DNA of 64,000 nt from Streptococcus parasanguinis (GCF_032163505.1 NZ_CP134147.1:62001-126000), one strand, 5' to 3'; counted from the stretch's first letter, positions 17,783 through 28,572 are shown. Made by a program: numbers and translations. The notes: a model not told the origin generated them from the sequence alone.

Positions 17783-18670
17783 ATGAATCCATATGTTGTA
17801 ATTGATATCGGAGGGACCAGTATCAAGTATGGTCTAGCCGATGCAAAAGGGCAACTCCTAGAGACCCATGAAATGCCAACGGAGGCCCAAAAAGGAGGAC
17901 CTCATATACTTAAAACAACAAAGGAAATTGTAGCCCGTTATTTGAAGAAGCATGCCTTGGCAGGGGTTGCGATATCCTCAGCTGGGATGGTGGATCCGGA
18001 TAAGGGAGAAATCTTTTATGCTGGGCCACAAATTCCCAACTATGCAGGAACCCAATTCAAAAAGGAAATAGAAGAGACTTTTCAGATCCCTTGCGAGATT
18101 GAAAATGATGTTAACTGTGCCGGTCTTGCAGAAGTTACAACAGGTCATGCAAAAGGCTCGAACAATGCTGTTTGCTTGACGATTGGAACAGGGATCGGTG
18201 GTTGTCTCTTGCTGGATGGTCAGGTTTTTCATGGCTTTAGCAATTCAGCCTGTGAGGTTGGCTATCTTCATTTGCCAGACGGCGCCTTTCAGGATCTAGC
18301 TTCAACGACGGCTTTAGTCGAGTATGTGGCAGAACATCATGGTGATCCTGTGGAACAGTGGAATGGTCGCCGGATCTTCAAGCAGGCAACTGAAGGAGAT
18401 AAAATCTGTATGGCTGGAATTGATCGGATGGTGACCTATCTTGGAAAAGGATTGGCTAATATCGTTTATGTGGTCAATCCGGAAGTCATCGTTCTTGGAG
18501 GGGGAATTATGGCTCAGGAAGCGATCCTGAAACCTAAAATCTATCAAGCTCTGTGTGCGGAACTGGTTCCTAGCCTAGCAGATAAGATCCGTTTAGAATT
18601 TGCTCACCATCAAAATGCTGCGGGTATGTTGGGGGCCTACTACCACTTTAGACAAAAACATGGAACATAA
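17783..18670 (+). CDS. nanK: N-acetylmannosamine kinase NanK (ROK family)
   Basis: NanK phosphorylates ManNAc to ManNAc-6-phosphate for NanE. The 295-residue ROK protein begins with the phosphate motif VIDIGGTSIKYGL, has EIENDVNCAGLAE with the catalytic aspartate, LTIGTGIGGCLLLDG, and VIVLGGGIM. The usual CxCGxxGC zinc motif of ROK proteins is absent (CEVGYLHLPDG instead), as in several streptococcal ROK kinases of this subgroup. AAAGGAGGTCT precedes the ATG. It is the last gene of the operon. Confidence 0.9.
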   Translation: MNPYVVIDIGGTSIKYGLADAKGQLLETHEMPTEAQKGGPHILKTTKEIVARYLKKHALAGVAISSAGMVDPDKGEIFYAGPQIPNYAGTQFKKEIEETFQIPCEIENDVNCAGLAEVTTGHAKGSNNAVCLTIGTGIGGCLLLDGQVFHGFSNSACEVGYLHLPDGAFQDLASTTALVEYVAEHHGDPVEQWNGRRIFKQATEGDKICMAGIDRMVTYLGKGLANIVYVVNPEVIVLGGGIMAQEAILKPKIYQALCAELVPSLADKIRLEFAHHQNAAGMLGAYYHFRQKHGT

Positions 18671-18697
18671 AACAAGTCGCACTGACGACTTGTTTTT
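18671..18697 (+). terminator. nan operon terminator
   Basis: AACAAGTCG / CGACTTGTT perfect stem with a 6-nt loop, followed by TTTGC. Confidence 0.85.
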
Positions 18698-18707
18698 GCT
18701 TCATCAC

Positions 18708-18751
18708 AAAAAGCATGAAAGACGAAGAAAACCTTATCTTTCATGCTTTTT
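18708..18751. terminator. bidirectional terminator between nanK and nanR
   Basis: AAAAAGCATGAAAGA / TCTTTCATGCTTTTT is a perfect 15-bp inverted repeat around 14 nt. It has T-tracts on both strands and serves the converging nan operon and nanR. Confidence 0.85.
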
Positions 18752-18767
18752 AAATAGGGAGACTATA

Positions 18768-19607
18768 TTATGATTTTCGAGAACGTTGACTAGAAAGCTT
18801 TTTGTTTTCCCAGTAGCTATTAAAGACAATTTCCTTTTGTTCTCGGCTTTTATTAAGGAAATGGGCATAGATTAAATCGACCACGATGAGGAGTGGTAAA
18901 ATCGCAGAGATACGATCGATATAGGTACTACTAGGAAGGGGTGCGGCTGGTAACACTTCTGTGAATCCTTGATGGATGGCAGCGGGATTAGCGGTCACAA
19001 GAACCGTTTTAGCCCCTTTTTCTTTCGCATTCAGAAGACTGTCTGTAATGGAGTTGGTGCCTCCTGACAATGAGAAACCGATGACTAAACAAGAGGAATC
19101 GAGAATACTGGTCGTCCAAGCAAAGCCATCTTGATCAGTCAGGGCTTCACAAACGACGCCTAGTCGCATAAAGCGCAATTTCATTTCTCGAGCGACTAAA
19201 CCGGAACTACCGATCCCGAAGAAATAGACTCGGTCTACTTGATCGATTAGTTCAGCTACCCGATCTAATTGGGAATCTTTTACCAGACTTTCAGTGACGT
19301 TACTGATATGGTGGTAGCGTTGCAAGACACTGAGAGTGAGTTCGTCATGCTCTTGCACCTGTTTTTGATTCTTTGTTTCCTCATTAAAATGATAGACAAA
19401 CTCCCGATAGCCGGAAAAACCACATTTTTGAGAGAAACGCGTTAAAGCTGCCTTTGAAACATGGAGTAACTCCGTTACACGAGAAGAGGACAGGGAGTGC
19501 TGTCGTGCTTCGGATGATAAAAAATATTGGGCAATGTCGCGTTCCATATCTGTTAACTCAGCTTCATGGCTGGCGATAATGGCGCGTAAATCTTGATCTT
19601 GTTTCAC
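18768..19607 (-). CDS. nanR: RpiR-family regulator, probable NanR
   Basis: The 279-residue RpiR-family protein has an N-terminal helix-turn-helix (about residues 1-77; RVTELLHVSKAALTRFSQKCGF is the recognition region) and a C-terminal SIS sugar-phosphate-binding domain (VYFFGIGSSGLVA and VIGFSLSGGTNS). It converges on the nan operon, the position held by the pneumococcal nan regulator, so it most likely senses a nan intermediate such as ManNAc-6-phosphate. The operator sequence was not identified. AAAGGAGG lies upstream of the start on the minus strand. Confidence 0.88.
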   Translation of the reverse strand: MKQDQDLRAIIASHEAELTDMERDIAQYFLSSEARQHSLSSSRVTELLHVSKAALTRFSQKCGFSGYREFVYHFNEETKNQKQVQEHDELTLSVLQRYHHISNVTESLVKDSQLDRVAELIDQVDRVYFFGIGSSGLVAREMKLRFMRLGVVCEALTDQDGFAWTTSILDSSCLVIGFSLSGGTNSITDSLLNAKEKGAKTVLVTANPAAIHQGFTEVLPAAPLPSSTYIDRISAILPLLIVVDLIYAHFLNKSREQKEIVFNSYWENKKLSSQRSRKS

Positions 19608-19664
19608 AGCAATCCTCCTTTCTCACGAGATGAAATAACAGGATGCTCCTATAATATATTACAC

Positions 19665-19673
19665 ATTATAACA
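19665..19673 (-). promoter_or_regulatory. extended -10 promoter of nanR
   Basis: On the minus strand the sequence reads TGTTATAAT, an extended -10 about 58 bp before the nanR start codon. Confidence 0.6.
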
Positions 19674-19836
19674 TGGGTAACCGCTTTATTCAAGTAAAAG
19701 AAATCAAGAAATACTGAAACTAGGAACAGGATATGCGAAAAGAAGAGAACGCTACCAATCCTGGCAGTAGTGGCTTGTTGGTTATCCACAATTTTCTGAA
19801 AATTTCCGGTTGGGCCTGAACAAACGATATGAATTG

Positions 19837-19845
19837 TGGTATAAT
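19837..19845 (+). promoter_or_regulatory. extended -10 promoter of the V-ATPase operon
   Basis: TGGTATAAT lies 55 bp upstream of the first V-ATPase gene. No good -35 is seen. A single perfect DnaA-type box (TTATCCACA, 19782-19790) lies upstream. Confidence 0.6.
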
Positions 19846-19900
19846 TTAAGATAATTGTACTGTTGTTGGAAGAACAATGGTTGAATAAGGAGGTGTGACG

Positions 19901-20224
19901 ATGTCGAATGCAACACTCGAGATGATGCAAGAGATCGAGCAAGCTGCTCAGGGCGTGATCGTAGGCTATGAAGCTCAAGTTGAACAAATCCGAACGGATT
20001 CGCGCGATCGCCTTGCAACAGTGGCACAGCATTACGATGAGGAAACCAAGCAATTGGTCACAGAGGCAGAAAAAAACGCCCAGGAAAGACTCGTCCGTTT
20101 AACGAAAGATCTGGAAGAAACGGTTGCGCGCAATGATGCCAAGGTACAAGAGGCGATGACCGATAAGCGAGCTGGGTTAGTTGAAGCCATTGTAGAAAAG
20201 GTGGTAGCAAGCTATGGCCGTTAG
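19901..20224 (+). CDS. ntpF: V-type ATPase subunit H/G (peripheral stalk, NtpF-like)
   Basis: The 107-residue product is a single long charged coiled coil, expected for the E/G-type peripheral stalk subunit (NtpF of Enterococcus hirae) that holds the A3B3 head to the membrane subunit. AAGGAGG at 7 nt supports ATG 19901 over the in-frame GTG at 19895. It is first in the operon, as ntpF is in E. hirae, and overlaps the next gene by 11 bp. Confidence 0.88.
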   Translation: MSNATLEMMQEIEQAAQGVIVGYEAQVEQIRTDSRDRLATVAQHYDEETKQLVTEAEKNAQERLVRLTKDLEETVARNDAKVQEAMTDKRAGLVEAIVEKVVASYGR

Positions 20225-22175
20225 TCAGATGCAAAAACTGTCCCTCATCTTGCCCAAAGATGACTTGGACAGTCTCCTACTAGCGCTACAGTCTGAGGCG
20301 AAAATCCAGATTTATGACCTAAGTGAACAGGAAGAATGGCAGGCTGCCTTTGAGGCAAATACCTTGTTTCAACCCTTGACAGAGGACAATCGTCAAGCCT
20401 TGGTAGAGCTGCAAAAACGTCAAGAACAAGTTGAAAAAATGATTCAGACTCTGGAGCCCTACATGCCTGAGAAAAAGGCCCTGCAAGCTCTAAAGGAAGA
20501 ACCCTTAAGTTTGTCTTTTGATGACTTGCAGGCCCACGGGATGATTCGAGATGAGGCTCTTCTATTGACCAAGTTGAAACGCCAATTGCGCGTGTTAGAC
20601 AAGGCTCGTCAGAAGATTGCGGATGCAAAGGGAGAGATAGAGCGCTTAGAAAAATGGCGACCGTTAGAGGTGACGCCAGCTGCTCTCGCTAATTTTCACT
20701 ATGTGCATGGCTTGATCGGGACGATTCCGAATAGTGATACAGACGCTGTTCGTTCTTCCTTAAAAGCTCATCCAGAGCTGGAGTTAGAAGAAGTCTTTAC
20801 GTCTGAAACCGAACACGGTTATGTCATCTTGTATCGTTCGGGAGACCGTGTAGCTGTTCAGGAGCTTCTGGAAGAACATGGGTTCAAAGAATTGGACTAT
20901 GAAGAAGAGCAGGTCCCGGCCGCCTACTTGGATCGCCTAGAAGGGGAAATCAAAGAACAAGAAGCTGTAGTTGCAGCAACCCTAGCCGAGTTGCAAAACT
21001 CCCAGAAGGAGTTGGACCAGCTTAAGTACCAGATGGATTACTTGCTGAGTTCGGGAGCTCGTGAGGAAGCCAAGTCGCTTCTTGCCAGCACGCAAAGCTT
21101 GGTAGCCCTAGAGGGTTGGATTGAAACCTCCCAAGTGGCCTCATTGCGAGACTTCTTGCAAGAAGGTTTTGGTTCTCGGGTCTTACTAGAGACGCGCGAT
21201 GTGACGGAAAAAGATTGGGATGACGTTCCGATCCAGTTGCGAAATAATGCCTTGGTAGAACCCTTTGAATTAGTCACAGAGATGTACGCCCTGCCTAGGT
21301 ATTACGAGAAAGATCCGACACCGATCGTTTCTCTCTTCTACTTTGTTTTCTTTGGCATGATGGTTGCAGATATCGGTTATGGACTGTTGCTAACGGTAGC
21401 GACAGGCTTTGCCCTTAAAGCCTTTAAGCTCAAGCCTAGTACAGCCAAGAACCTTCGTTTCTTCAGCCTCCTTGGAATTTCAGTTGCCCTTTGGGGTGTG
21501 GTCTATGGCTCTTTCTTTGGATTTGAGATGCCTTTTGCCCTGATCAGTACGACCAGCAACGCCATGACCATCCTGATCCTCTCAGTGGTCTTTGGTTTTA
21601 TCACCGTCTTAGTGGGCCTCTTCCTAGGAGGAATGAAAAATGTTCGCCTCAAAGACTACACCGAAGCCTATAATGCTGGCTTTGCTTGGGTCTTGATCCT
21701 ACTTGGTTTAATGCTTCTAGCAGTAGGCAATATCTTGCCAGGGATGAGCCTTCTAGTTCCGATCGGCAAGTGGCTGGCTATTTTAAACGCCATTGGGATC
21801 TTGATTGTTTCCATTGTCAGTGCCAAGAAGCTGTCCGGTTTAGCTTCTGGTCTCTTTAACCTCTACAATGTCAGTGGGTATGTTGGAGACTTGGTCAGCT
21901 TCACCCGTTTGATGGCCTTGGGCTTGTCTGGAGCGAGTATCGGTTCAGCCTTTAACCTTATTGTCAATCTCTTTCCACCGCTTGGACGGTTTACGGTAGG
22001 GCTTCTGCTCTTTATCGTCCTACATGCCATTAATATGTTCCTGTCCTTCTTGTCAGGATATGTGCATGGAGCCCGTTTGATCTTTGTGGAGTTCTTCGGT
22101 AAGTTCTACGAAGGAGGAGGCAAGCCATTTCGTCCTCTCAAACCTTCTGAACGCTATATTAAAACAAAAAAATAA
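20214..22175 (+). CDS. ntpI: V-type ATPase subunit I
   Basis: The 653-residue subunit a/I homologue has a cytoplasmic N-terminal half with long coiled coils (residues 1-340) and a C-terminal membrane half with seven or eight helices, beginning at YYEKDPTPIVSLFYFVFFGMM, a family hallmark. A conserved arginine in the DLVSFTRLMALGL segment is the expected essential residue facing the rotor glutamate. It forms the ion half-channels of the Vo part. It is coupled to the upstream gene by overlap. Confidence 0.93.
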   Translation: MAVSQMQKLSLILPKDDLDSLLLALQSEAKIQIYDLSEQEEWQAAFEANTLFQPLTEDNRQALVELQKRQEQVEKMIQTLEPYMPEKKALQALKEEPLSLSFDDLQAHGMIRDEALLLTKLKRQLRVLDKARQKIADAKGEIERLEKWRPLEVTPAALANFHYVHGLIGTIPNSDTDAVRSSLKAHPELELEEVFTSETEHGYVILYRSGDRVAVQELLEEHGFKELDYEEEQVPAAYLDRLEGEIKEQEAVVAATLAELQNSQKELDQLKYQMDYLLSSGAREEAKSLLASTQSLVALEGWIETSQVASLRDFLQEGFGSRVLLETRDVTEKDWDDVPIQLRNNALVEPFELVTEMYALPRYYEKDPTPIVSLFYFVFFGMMVADIGYGLLLTVATGFALKAFKLKPSTAKNLRFFSLLGISVALWGVVYGSFFGFEMPFALISTTSNAMTILILSVVFGFITVLVGLFLGGMKNVRLKDYTEAYNAGFAWVLILLGLMLLAVGNILPGMSLLVPIGKWLAILNAIGILIVSIVSAKKLSGLASGLFNLYNVSGYVGDLVSFTRLMALGLSGASIGSAFNLIVNLFPPLGRFTVGLLLFIVLHAINMFLSFLSGYVHGARLIFVEFFGKFYEGGGKPFRPLKPSERYIKTKK

Positions 22176-22685
<510 letters not shown>

Positions 22686-22702
22686 GAGCTAGCTTTGATG
22701 GA

Positions 22703-22720
22703 TTCGCCTCGCGAGGCGAA
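22703..22720 (+). other. perfect 18-nt palindrome between ntpK and ntpE
   Basis: TTCGCCTCGCGAGGCGAA followed by AAAACAC, not a T-tract. In RNA it gives a GC-rich stem, probably affecting mRNA stability or translation so that ring subunit output exceeds that of downstream subunits. The 69-bp gap is the largest within the operon. Confidence 0.6.
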
Positions 22721-22754
22721 AAACACAAGACGCATGCAATAGGAGAAAAACGAT

Positions 22755-23345
22755 ATGGATGAACAAACCCAATTAAAGGATTCGATCTTGGCCCAAGCCC
22801 ATGAAAAAGGGCGTAAACTCTTAGAAGAGGCCAAGGAAACCATCCTAAAAGAAGAGACTGCGCAAGAAGAGCGTTTGATTCAAGATAAACTCAATCAACG
22901 CTCCGAGCAGCTCAAGCGGATTCAACGTCAATTGCAACGTGAAACCCAACAAATCGAAAATAAAAAACGCCAATCAACCCTTGTCACCAAGCAACGCGTC
23001 TTAAAGGATCTCTTTGCAGATGCTTATGAAGCGATGGTGGCTTGGCCCCTTGAAAAGGAAATGCAGTTTGTAGATGCGGTCTTAGATCGCTATCAGGGAC
23101 AAGTTGTGACCCTGACCTTCGGTGCGGTGAGTGCTAGCAAATTTGATTCAGCAGCTCTCGAGAGATTGAAGCAGACGCATCAGAATGTGACAGTTGCAGA
23201 TGCAACGATCCCAGCTCAAGCAGGCTTTGTCCTGTCGGTTGGGAAGATTGATGACAACTATCTCTACCGTGATTTGGTGGATTCCATTTGGGAGCAAGAA
23301 AGCTACCAGATGGCAGCCAGCATTTTCACAGATGAAGAGAACTAG
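22755..23345 (+). CDS. ntpE: V-type ATPase subunit E
   Basis: The 196-residue peripheral stalk subunit has an N-terminal coiled coil (residues 1-90, Glu/Gln/Lys rich) and a small globular C-terminal domain ending in the conserved GFVLSVGKIDDNYLYRDLVDS region. It pairs with the first gene's product to form the stator. AATAGGAG lies before the ATG. Confidence 0.9.
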   Translation: MDEQTQLKDSILAQAHEKGRKLLEEAKETILKEETAQEERLIQDKLNQRSEQLKRIQRQLQRETQQIENKKRQSTLVTKQRVLKDLFADAYEAMVAWPLEKEMQFVDAVLDRYQGQVVTLTFGAVSASKFDSAALERLKQTHQNVTVADATIPAQAGFVLSVGKIDDNYLYRDLVDSIWEQESYQMAASIFTDEEN

Positions 23346-23354
23346 GAGGTTGCA

Positions 23355-24374
23355 ATGAGCGAACGGACCTATTCTCAAGTCAATACAGGAATCAGCGTAC
23401 GTGAGGCTAGTTTTGTCAGTCCCAGTCAGTTCGAGCAGTTGCTTGCAAGTCCCTCCAGTGAGAGTCGAGAAGGCTTGCTACAAGGGACGCCTTATGCTTT
23501 AGACAGCCACGAGATCAAGGATTTATCAGCCCTTGAAGCCCGCCTGATGACAGCCTTGTTGGCAGAATACCAATGGGCTTTTGAGGTAAGCCCTCAGTCA
23601 GATCTGGTTAGCCTCTTCACCTTGAAATACACCTATCATAATCTCAAGGTTTATCTAAAACACAAGGCGACAGAGCGCAAGTTAGGGCACTTATTGATCC
23701 CTATCGGTCCTTATTCTCTCGATGTGCTCGAGCATTTGGTGGCGACCTTTTCTGCGGAGCATTGTCCGGCTTTTATGGCGGAAGAAGTGGCTGCAACCTG
23801 GCAAGAATTCCAAGACTATCAGGACTTGCGAGTTCTCGAAATTGGGATGGACTTAGCTTATTTTAAACACCTAAGATACATAGGGGACAGCCTAGATCAT
23901 CCGATTCTGAAGCAGTTGGTGGACGTGACCATTGACTTTTACAATGCGATTACAGTTAAGCGGGCCTTGGATCAGCAAAAACCGCATAGCTTTATGCACC
24001 AATTACTCTCAGATGAAGGGAGCCTCAATGCCTATCAGGTGATCGACCTGCTAGAATCCGGTCAGTGGTTGACCTGGTTTTATCAAGTTAATCCACTGGA
24101 GTACGATCTCGCCTTAGAGACTTATGAAGAAAAGATGCGCACCGGTCAACTAAAGACCGTAGAGTTGGAGTATTTAGAAAGCTTGGTGAAATTCAGTCTT
24201 CTAGACGCTGGCCGTTTTGAAGTCGATGGACCACTCCCTCTTGTTCGTTATCTTTACGGGAAAGAGTTAGAGGTGACCAACCTTCGTTTGGTCCTCTCTG
24301 GTTTGGACAATGGTTTTCCGCTAGCAGACATCAAAGAAAGGATGAGACCGATTTATGGACAAACAGACCTATAA
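23355..24374 (+). CDS. ntpC: V-type ATPase subunit C
   Basis: The 339-residue, wholly helical subunit (NtpC, the d subunit family) couples the central shaft to the membrane ring. Typical features are LFTLKYTYHNLKVYLK near residue 90, several Arg/Tyr-rich helices, and TNLRLVLSGLDNGFP near the end. It starts 9 bp after ntpE with AACTAGGAGG and overlaps the next gene by 20 bp. Confidence 0.92.
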   Translation: MSERTYSQVNTGISVREASFVSPSQFEQLLASPSSESREGLLQGTPYALDSHEIKDLSALEARLMTALLAEYQWAFEVSPQSDLVSLFTLKYTYHNLKVYLKHKATERKLGHLLIPIGPYSLDVLEHLVATFSAEHCPAFMAEEVAATWQEFQDYQDLRVLEIGMDLAYFKHLRYIGDSLDHPILKQLVDVTIDFYNAITVKRALDQQKPHSFMHQLLSDEGSLNAYQVIDLLESGQWLTWFYQVNPLEYDLALETYEEKMRTGQLKTVELEYLESLVKFSLLDAGRFEVDGPLPLVRYLYGKELEVTNLRLVLSGLDNGFPLADIKERMRPIYGQTDL

Positions 24375-24675
24375 GATCGCAGTTGTGGGCAATCGGGACG
24401 CCATCCTTCCTTTTCGCCTGATTGGCTTTCAAACCTATCCGGTCACAGAGCCACAAGAAGCGATCAATACCCTGCGAAAACTCAGTCGGGAAAACTTCGG
24501 GATTATCTACCTGACAGAGGATATTGCTCAGGCTATTCCAGATACAGTGGCTTTTTACGACCAGCAGCTGACTCCGGCTCTGATCCTTATCCCGACCCAT
24601 AGAGGAACTACGGGACTGGGCCAACAGCGGATTCGTGATAATGTCGAAAAAGCAGTAGGACAGGATATTTTATGA
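24355..24675 (+). CDS. ntpG: V-type ATPase subunit F
   Basis: The 106-residue subunit has the Rossmann-like F subunit fold: KIAVVGNRDAILPFRLIGF at the N-terminus, a central NFGIIYLTEDIA strand-helix, and a helical C-terminal tail that would contact the central shaft. It is called NtpG in E. hirae and V/A-type subunit F elsewhere. It overlaps both neighbours, which implies coupled translation. Confidence 0.9.
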   Translation: MDKQTYKIAVVGNRDAILPFRLIGFQTYPVTEPQEAINTLRKLSRENFGIIYLTEDIAQAIPDTVAFYDQQLTPALILIPTHRGTTGLGQQRIRDNVEKAVGQDIL

Positions 24676-25376
24676 GAACAAATGAATTTGGCCAAGCGAT
24701 TGGCGATGCACTGCCGGATTTTACACCGGGGCGTCTGCCAGCTATTGAGCGGATCGAAGGTCGCTATACCGTGATCGAGCGCCTCTCAAAAGAAAAACAT
24801 GGAGCAGATCTTTATCAGGTCTACGGGCCGGACTCTCCAGCAGCTATGTGGACCTTTCTGTTCAAAGGCCCTGCCCGTAATGAAGAGGAGTGGGACCACT
24901 TATTAGATGATCTCATGACAGCCCAAGGTCGCTTTTACTATGCGATTGTAGACAAAGATTCAGGCAAGGCTTTGGGGACTTTCTCTCTCATGCGGATCGA
25001 TCAAGCCAACCGGGTGATCGAAGTCGGAGCAGTGACCTACTCACCAGCGCTCCAACAGACTCGCATGGCTACAGAAGCCCAGTATCTCTTAGCGCGCTAC
25101 GTGTTTGAAGATTTAGGATACCGCCGCTATGAGTGGAAATGCGATGCCTTAAACCAAGCATCTCGCAAAGCAGCTGAGCGCTTAGGGTTCACCTATGAAG
25201 GCTGTTTCCGTCAGGCTGTTGTTTATAAAGGTCGTACCCGTGATACAGACTGGTTGTCTATCATTGACCAAGAATGGCCAGAAATCAAACAGCGACTAGA
25301 AGCTTGGTTGGATCCAAGCAATTTCGATGCCAATGGCCAACAAAAGCAATCTCTAAGAGAGATAGCACAAAAGTAA
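24672..25376 (+). CDS. GNAT N-acetyltransferase embedded in the V-ATPase operon
   Basis: A 234-residue RimJ/RimL-type GNAT protein: GTFSLMRIDQANRVIEVGAVTYSP (strands around the acetyl-CoA site), TEAQYLLARYVFEDLGYRRYEWKCDALNQASRKAAERLGFTYEG split over the acceptor helix, and a C-terminal DTDWLSIIDQEWP. The start overlaps the ntpG stop by 4 bp, so it is an operon member by design and not a random insertion. The product could acetylate an N-terminus or a small molecule; a link to the ATPase is suggested only by location. It is not a known V-ATPase subunit. Confidence 0.85.
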   Translation: MRTNEFGQAIGDALPDFTPGRLPAIERIEGRYTVIERLSKEKHGADLYQVYGPDSPAAMWTFLFKGPARNEEEWDHLLDDLMTAQGRFYYAIVDKDSGKALGTFSLMRIDQANRVIEVGAVTYSPALQQTRMATEAQYLLARYVFEDLGYRRYEWKCDALNQASRKAAERLGFTYEGCFRQAVVYKGRTRDTDWLSIIDQEWPEIKQRLEAWLDPSNFDANGQQKQSLREIAQK

Positions 25377-25409
25377 AACAAAGAAACAAAGGATTCCCAG
25401 GAGGAATAC

Positions 25410-27200
25410 ATGACTCAAGGAAAAATTATCAAAGTTTCCGGTCCCTTGGTGGTTGCATCAGGGATGCAGGAGGCCAATATCCAAGACATTTGCCGGGTCG
25501 GCGATCTTGGTTTGATTGGCGAAATTATTGAGATGCGGCGTGACGAAGCCTCTATCCAAGTATATGAAGAAACGTCTGGAGTCGGTCCAGGAGAACCAGT
25601 GGTCACAACCGGAGCTCCCCTTTCTGTTGAATTGGGACCAGGTTTGATCTCTCAGATGTTTGACGGGATCCAACGCCCCTTGGAACGCTTCCAAGAAGTG
25701 ACTGCCAGTGACTTTTTGGTTCGTGGGGTGCAAGTTCCAAATCTAGATCGGGACACCAAATGGGCCTTCGAACCAAGTGTGACTGAAGGGACAGAAGTGG
25801 TCGCTGGAGACATCGTCGGTACCGTTCAAGAGACCAATATGGTGGAACACCGCATCATGGTACCCTTTGGTGTCAGTGGACGTGTGACCAAGATCGCAGC
25901 AGGTTCTTACACAGTAGAAGAGCCGGTTTATGAGATCGAGCAGGCAGATGGCAGTTTCTTTACTGGTACTTTGATGCAAAAATGGCCGGTTCGTCGAGGC
26001 CGTCCCTTTGCACAAAAACTGATTCCAGTAGAGCCTTTGGTTACCGGTCAACGGGTCATCGATACTTTCTTCCCTGTGACTAAAGGTGGAGCTGCAGCTG
26101 TTCCGGGTCCTTTCGGAGCTGGGAAAACAGTCGTGCAACACCAGGTGGCCAAGTTTGCCAATGTAGACATCGTAATTTACGTTGGTTGTGGGGAACGTGG
26201 AAATGAAATGACGGACGTTCTGAATGAATTTCCAGAATTGATCGATCCAACGACTGGTCAATCCATCATGCAACGGACTGTTCTGATCGCCAACACTTCG
26301 AACATGCCAGTAGCGGCGCGGGAAGCTTCCATCTACACAGGGATTACCATTGCCGAATACTTCCGCGATATGGGCTACTCCGTTGCCATCATGGCGGACT
26401 CTACTTCTCGTTGGGCAGAAGCTCTCCGTGAAATGTCTGGTCGTCTAGAAGAAATGCCAGGGGATGAAGGCTACCCAGCCTACCTTGGTAGCCGGATCGC
26501 CGAATACTACGAGCGTGCAGGTCGGGTTAAGACGCTTGGAACTACTGCGCGCGAAGGCTCGATTACGGCGATCGGTGCCGTTTCCCCTCCAGGTGGAGAT
26601 ATCTCAGAGCCGGTGACCCAAAACACCCTGCGGATCGTTAAGGTTTTCTGGGGACTGGATGCTCAATTGGCGCAACGACGACACTTCCCAGCCATCAACT
26701 GGTTGAGTTCTTATTCCCTTTACCAGGATGAAGTCGGTCGCTATATCGATTTACATGAACAAATCAGCTGGTCTGAAAAAGTGACCCGTGCTATGAACCT
26801 GTTGCAAAAAGAAAGTGAATTGCAAGAAATCGTTCGCTTGGTTGGTTTAGATTCCTTGTCTGAAAAAGACCGCTTGACCATGAATGCGGCCAAGATGATC
26901 CGCGAAGACTACCTGCAACAAAATGCCTTTGATGATGTCGATACCTATACCTCTTTCAGCAAGCAGGTGGCCTTGTTGACCAACATTTTGACCTTTGACC
27001 AAGAAAGTCAAAAAGCACTAGAATTAGGAGCTTACTTCACAGAAATCATGGAAGGAACCGTAACTCTTCGAGACCGCATTGCCCGGAGCAAGTTCATCCA
27101 TGAGGATCAGTTGGCAACTATTCAAGCCTTGAAAGAAGAAATCGTAGAAACCCTACACCAAATCGTCGCAAAAGGAGGAGTAGACAATGAGCGTGATTAA
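25410..27200 (+). CDS. ntpA: V-type ATPase catalytic subunit A
   Basis: The 596-residue catalytic subunit has the Walker A GPFGAGKT, the A-type non-homologous insertion region after residue 110, the Walker B MADSTSRW and the [11 protein letters not shown] block. Three copies alternate with subunit B in the head and hydrolyse or make ATP. CCCAGGAGG lies upstream. It overlaps the B gene by 14 bp. Confidence 0.97.
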   Translation: MTQGKIIKVSGPLVVASGMQEANIQDICRVGDLGLIGEIIEMRRDEASIQVYEETSGVGPGEPVVTTGAPLSVELGPGLISQMFDGIQRPLERFQEVTASDFLVRGVQVPNLDRDTKWAFEPSVTEGTEVVAGDIVGTVQETNMVEHRIMVPFGVSGRVTKIAAGSYTVEEPVYEIEQADGSFFTGTLMQKWPVRRGRPFAQKLIPVEPLVTGQRVIDTFFPVTKGGAAAVPGPFGAGKTVVQHQVAKFANVDIVIYVGCGERGNEMTDVLNEFPELIDPTTGQSIMQRTVLIANTSNMPVAAREASIYTGITIAEYFRDMGYSVAIMADSTSRWAEALREMSGRLEEMPGDEGYPAYLGSRIAEYYERAGRVKTLGTTAREGSITAIGAVSPPGGDISEPVTQNTLRIVKVFWGLDAQLAQRRHFPAINWLSSYSLYQDEVGRYIDLHEQISWSEKVTRAMNLLQKESELQEIVRLVGLDSLSEKDRLTMNAAKMIREDYLQQNAFDDVDTYTSFSKQVALLTNILTFDQESQKALELGAYFTEIMEGTVTLRDRIARSKFIHEDQLATIQALKEEIVETLHQIVAKGGVDNERD

Positions 27201-28572
27201 AGAATACCGTACTGTCAGTGAAGTTGTTGGCCCCTTGATGATTGTCGATCAGGTCGAGGGGGTTCACTACAATGAACTCGTAGAAATCAAGCTCCATGAC
27301 GGAACGACCCGCCAGGGACAAGTCCTCGAAGTCCAAGAAGACAAGGCCATGGTCCAGCTCTTTGAAGGATCTAGCGGGATCAATTTGGAAAAAGCCAAAG
27401 TCCGCTTTACCGGACGTCCCCTAGAACTTCCTGTGTCTGAAGACATGGTCGGACGCATCTTTAACGGGATGGGCAAACCCATCGATGGTGGTCCGGAGAT
27501 TATCCCAGAGAAGTACTTGGACATTGATGGACAAGCCATCAACCCTGTTTCGCGGGACTATCCGGATGAATTTATCCAGACAGGGATCTCAGCCATTGAC
27601 CATTTGAATACCTTGGTTCGGGGCCAAAAACTCCCAGTATTCTCAGGTTCTGGTCTTCCTCACAAGGAGTTGGCGGCTCAGATTGCTCGTCAAGCGACGG
27701 TTCTTAATTCTGAAGAAAACTTCGCCGTGGTCTTTGCGGCTATGGGAATCACCTTTGAAGAAGCCGAGTTCTTTATGAACGACCTTCGGGAGACAGGTGC
27801 GATTGACCGCTCGGTCCTCTTTATCAACTTAGCTAATGACCCCGCTATCGAGCGGATTGCCACTCCTCGGATCGCCTTGACAGCTGCCGAATATTTGGCC
27901 TATGAAAAAGACATGCACGTCTTGGTTATTATGACCGATATGACCAACTACTGTGAAGCCCTTCGGGAAGTATCCGCTGCCCGCCGGGAAGTTCCAGGTC
28001 GTCGGGGTTATCCAGGTTATCTCTATACCAACCTCTCAACCCTCTACGAACGTGCAGGACGCTTGGTTGGAAAGAAAGGATCTGTGACCCAAATTCCGAT
28101 CCTCTCTATGCCAGAAGATGACATCACCCACCCCATCCCTGACTTGACAGGCTACATCACCGAAGGTCAGATTATTCTGTCCCGCGATCTCTACAATAGT
28201 GGTTACCGCCCACCGATCAATGTTCTTCCATCCCTTTCTCGTTTGAAGGACAAGGGTTCTGGTGAAGGCAAGACTCGGGAAGACCATGCGGCGACCATGA
28301 ACCAGCTCTTTGCGGCCTACGCCCAAGGAAAACAAGCCAAAGAACTGGCTGTAGTGCTTGGGGAATCTGCCTTGTCAGATACCGACAAGCTCTATGTTAA
28401 ATTTACAGACCGCTTTGAGCAAGAATACATCAACCAAGGTTTCACTACCAATCGGACGATTGAGGAAAGTTTGGATCTCGGTTGGGAACTCTTATCCATC
28501 CTTCCACGAACAGAGCTTAAACGGATCAAGGATGAGATGATTGACAAGTATCTGCCAAACAAAGAGGATTAG
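27187..28572 (+). CDS. ntpB: V-type ATPase subunit B
   Basis: The 461-residue non-catalytic subunit is homologous to A but lacks a P-loop; the equivalent reads [12 protein letters not shown]. Features include [21 protein letters not shown] and [29 protein letters not shown] precedes the ATG inside the end of ntpA, so the two subunits are co-translated at equal levels. Confidence 0.97.
   Translation: MSVIKEYRTVSEVVGPLMIVDQVEGVHYNELVEIKLHDGTTRQGQVLEVQEDKAMVQLFEGSSGINLEKAKVRFTGRPLELPVSEDMVGRIFNGMGKPIDGGPEIIPEKYLDIDGQAINPVSRDYPDEFIQTGISAIDHLNTLVRGQKLPVFSGSGLPHKELAAQIARQATVLNSEENFAVVFAAMGITFEEAEFFMNDLRETGAIDRSVLFINLANDPAIERIATPRIALTAAEYLAYEKDMHVLVIMTDMTNYCEALREVSAARREVPGRRGYPGYLYTNLSTLYERAGRLVGKKGSVTQIPILSMPEDDITHPIPDLTGYITEGQIILSRDLYNSGYRPPINVLPSLSRLKDKGSGEGKTREDHAATMNQLFAAYAQGKQAKELAVVLGESALSDTDKLYVKFTDRFEQEYINQGFTTNRTIEESLDLGWELLSILPRTELKRIKDEMIDKYLPNKED

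Noticed and set aside
19782-19790. Perfect DnaA box TTATCCACA
   Set aside because: It stands alone between nanR and the V-ATPase operon, with no cluster of boxes, AT-rich unwinding element or dnaA gene. Not evidence for an origin.
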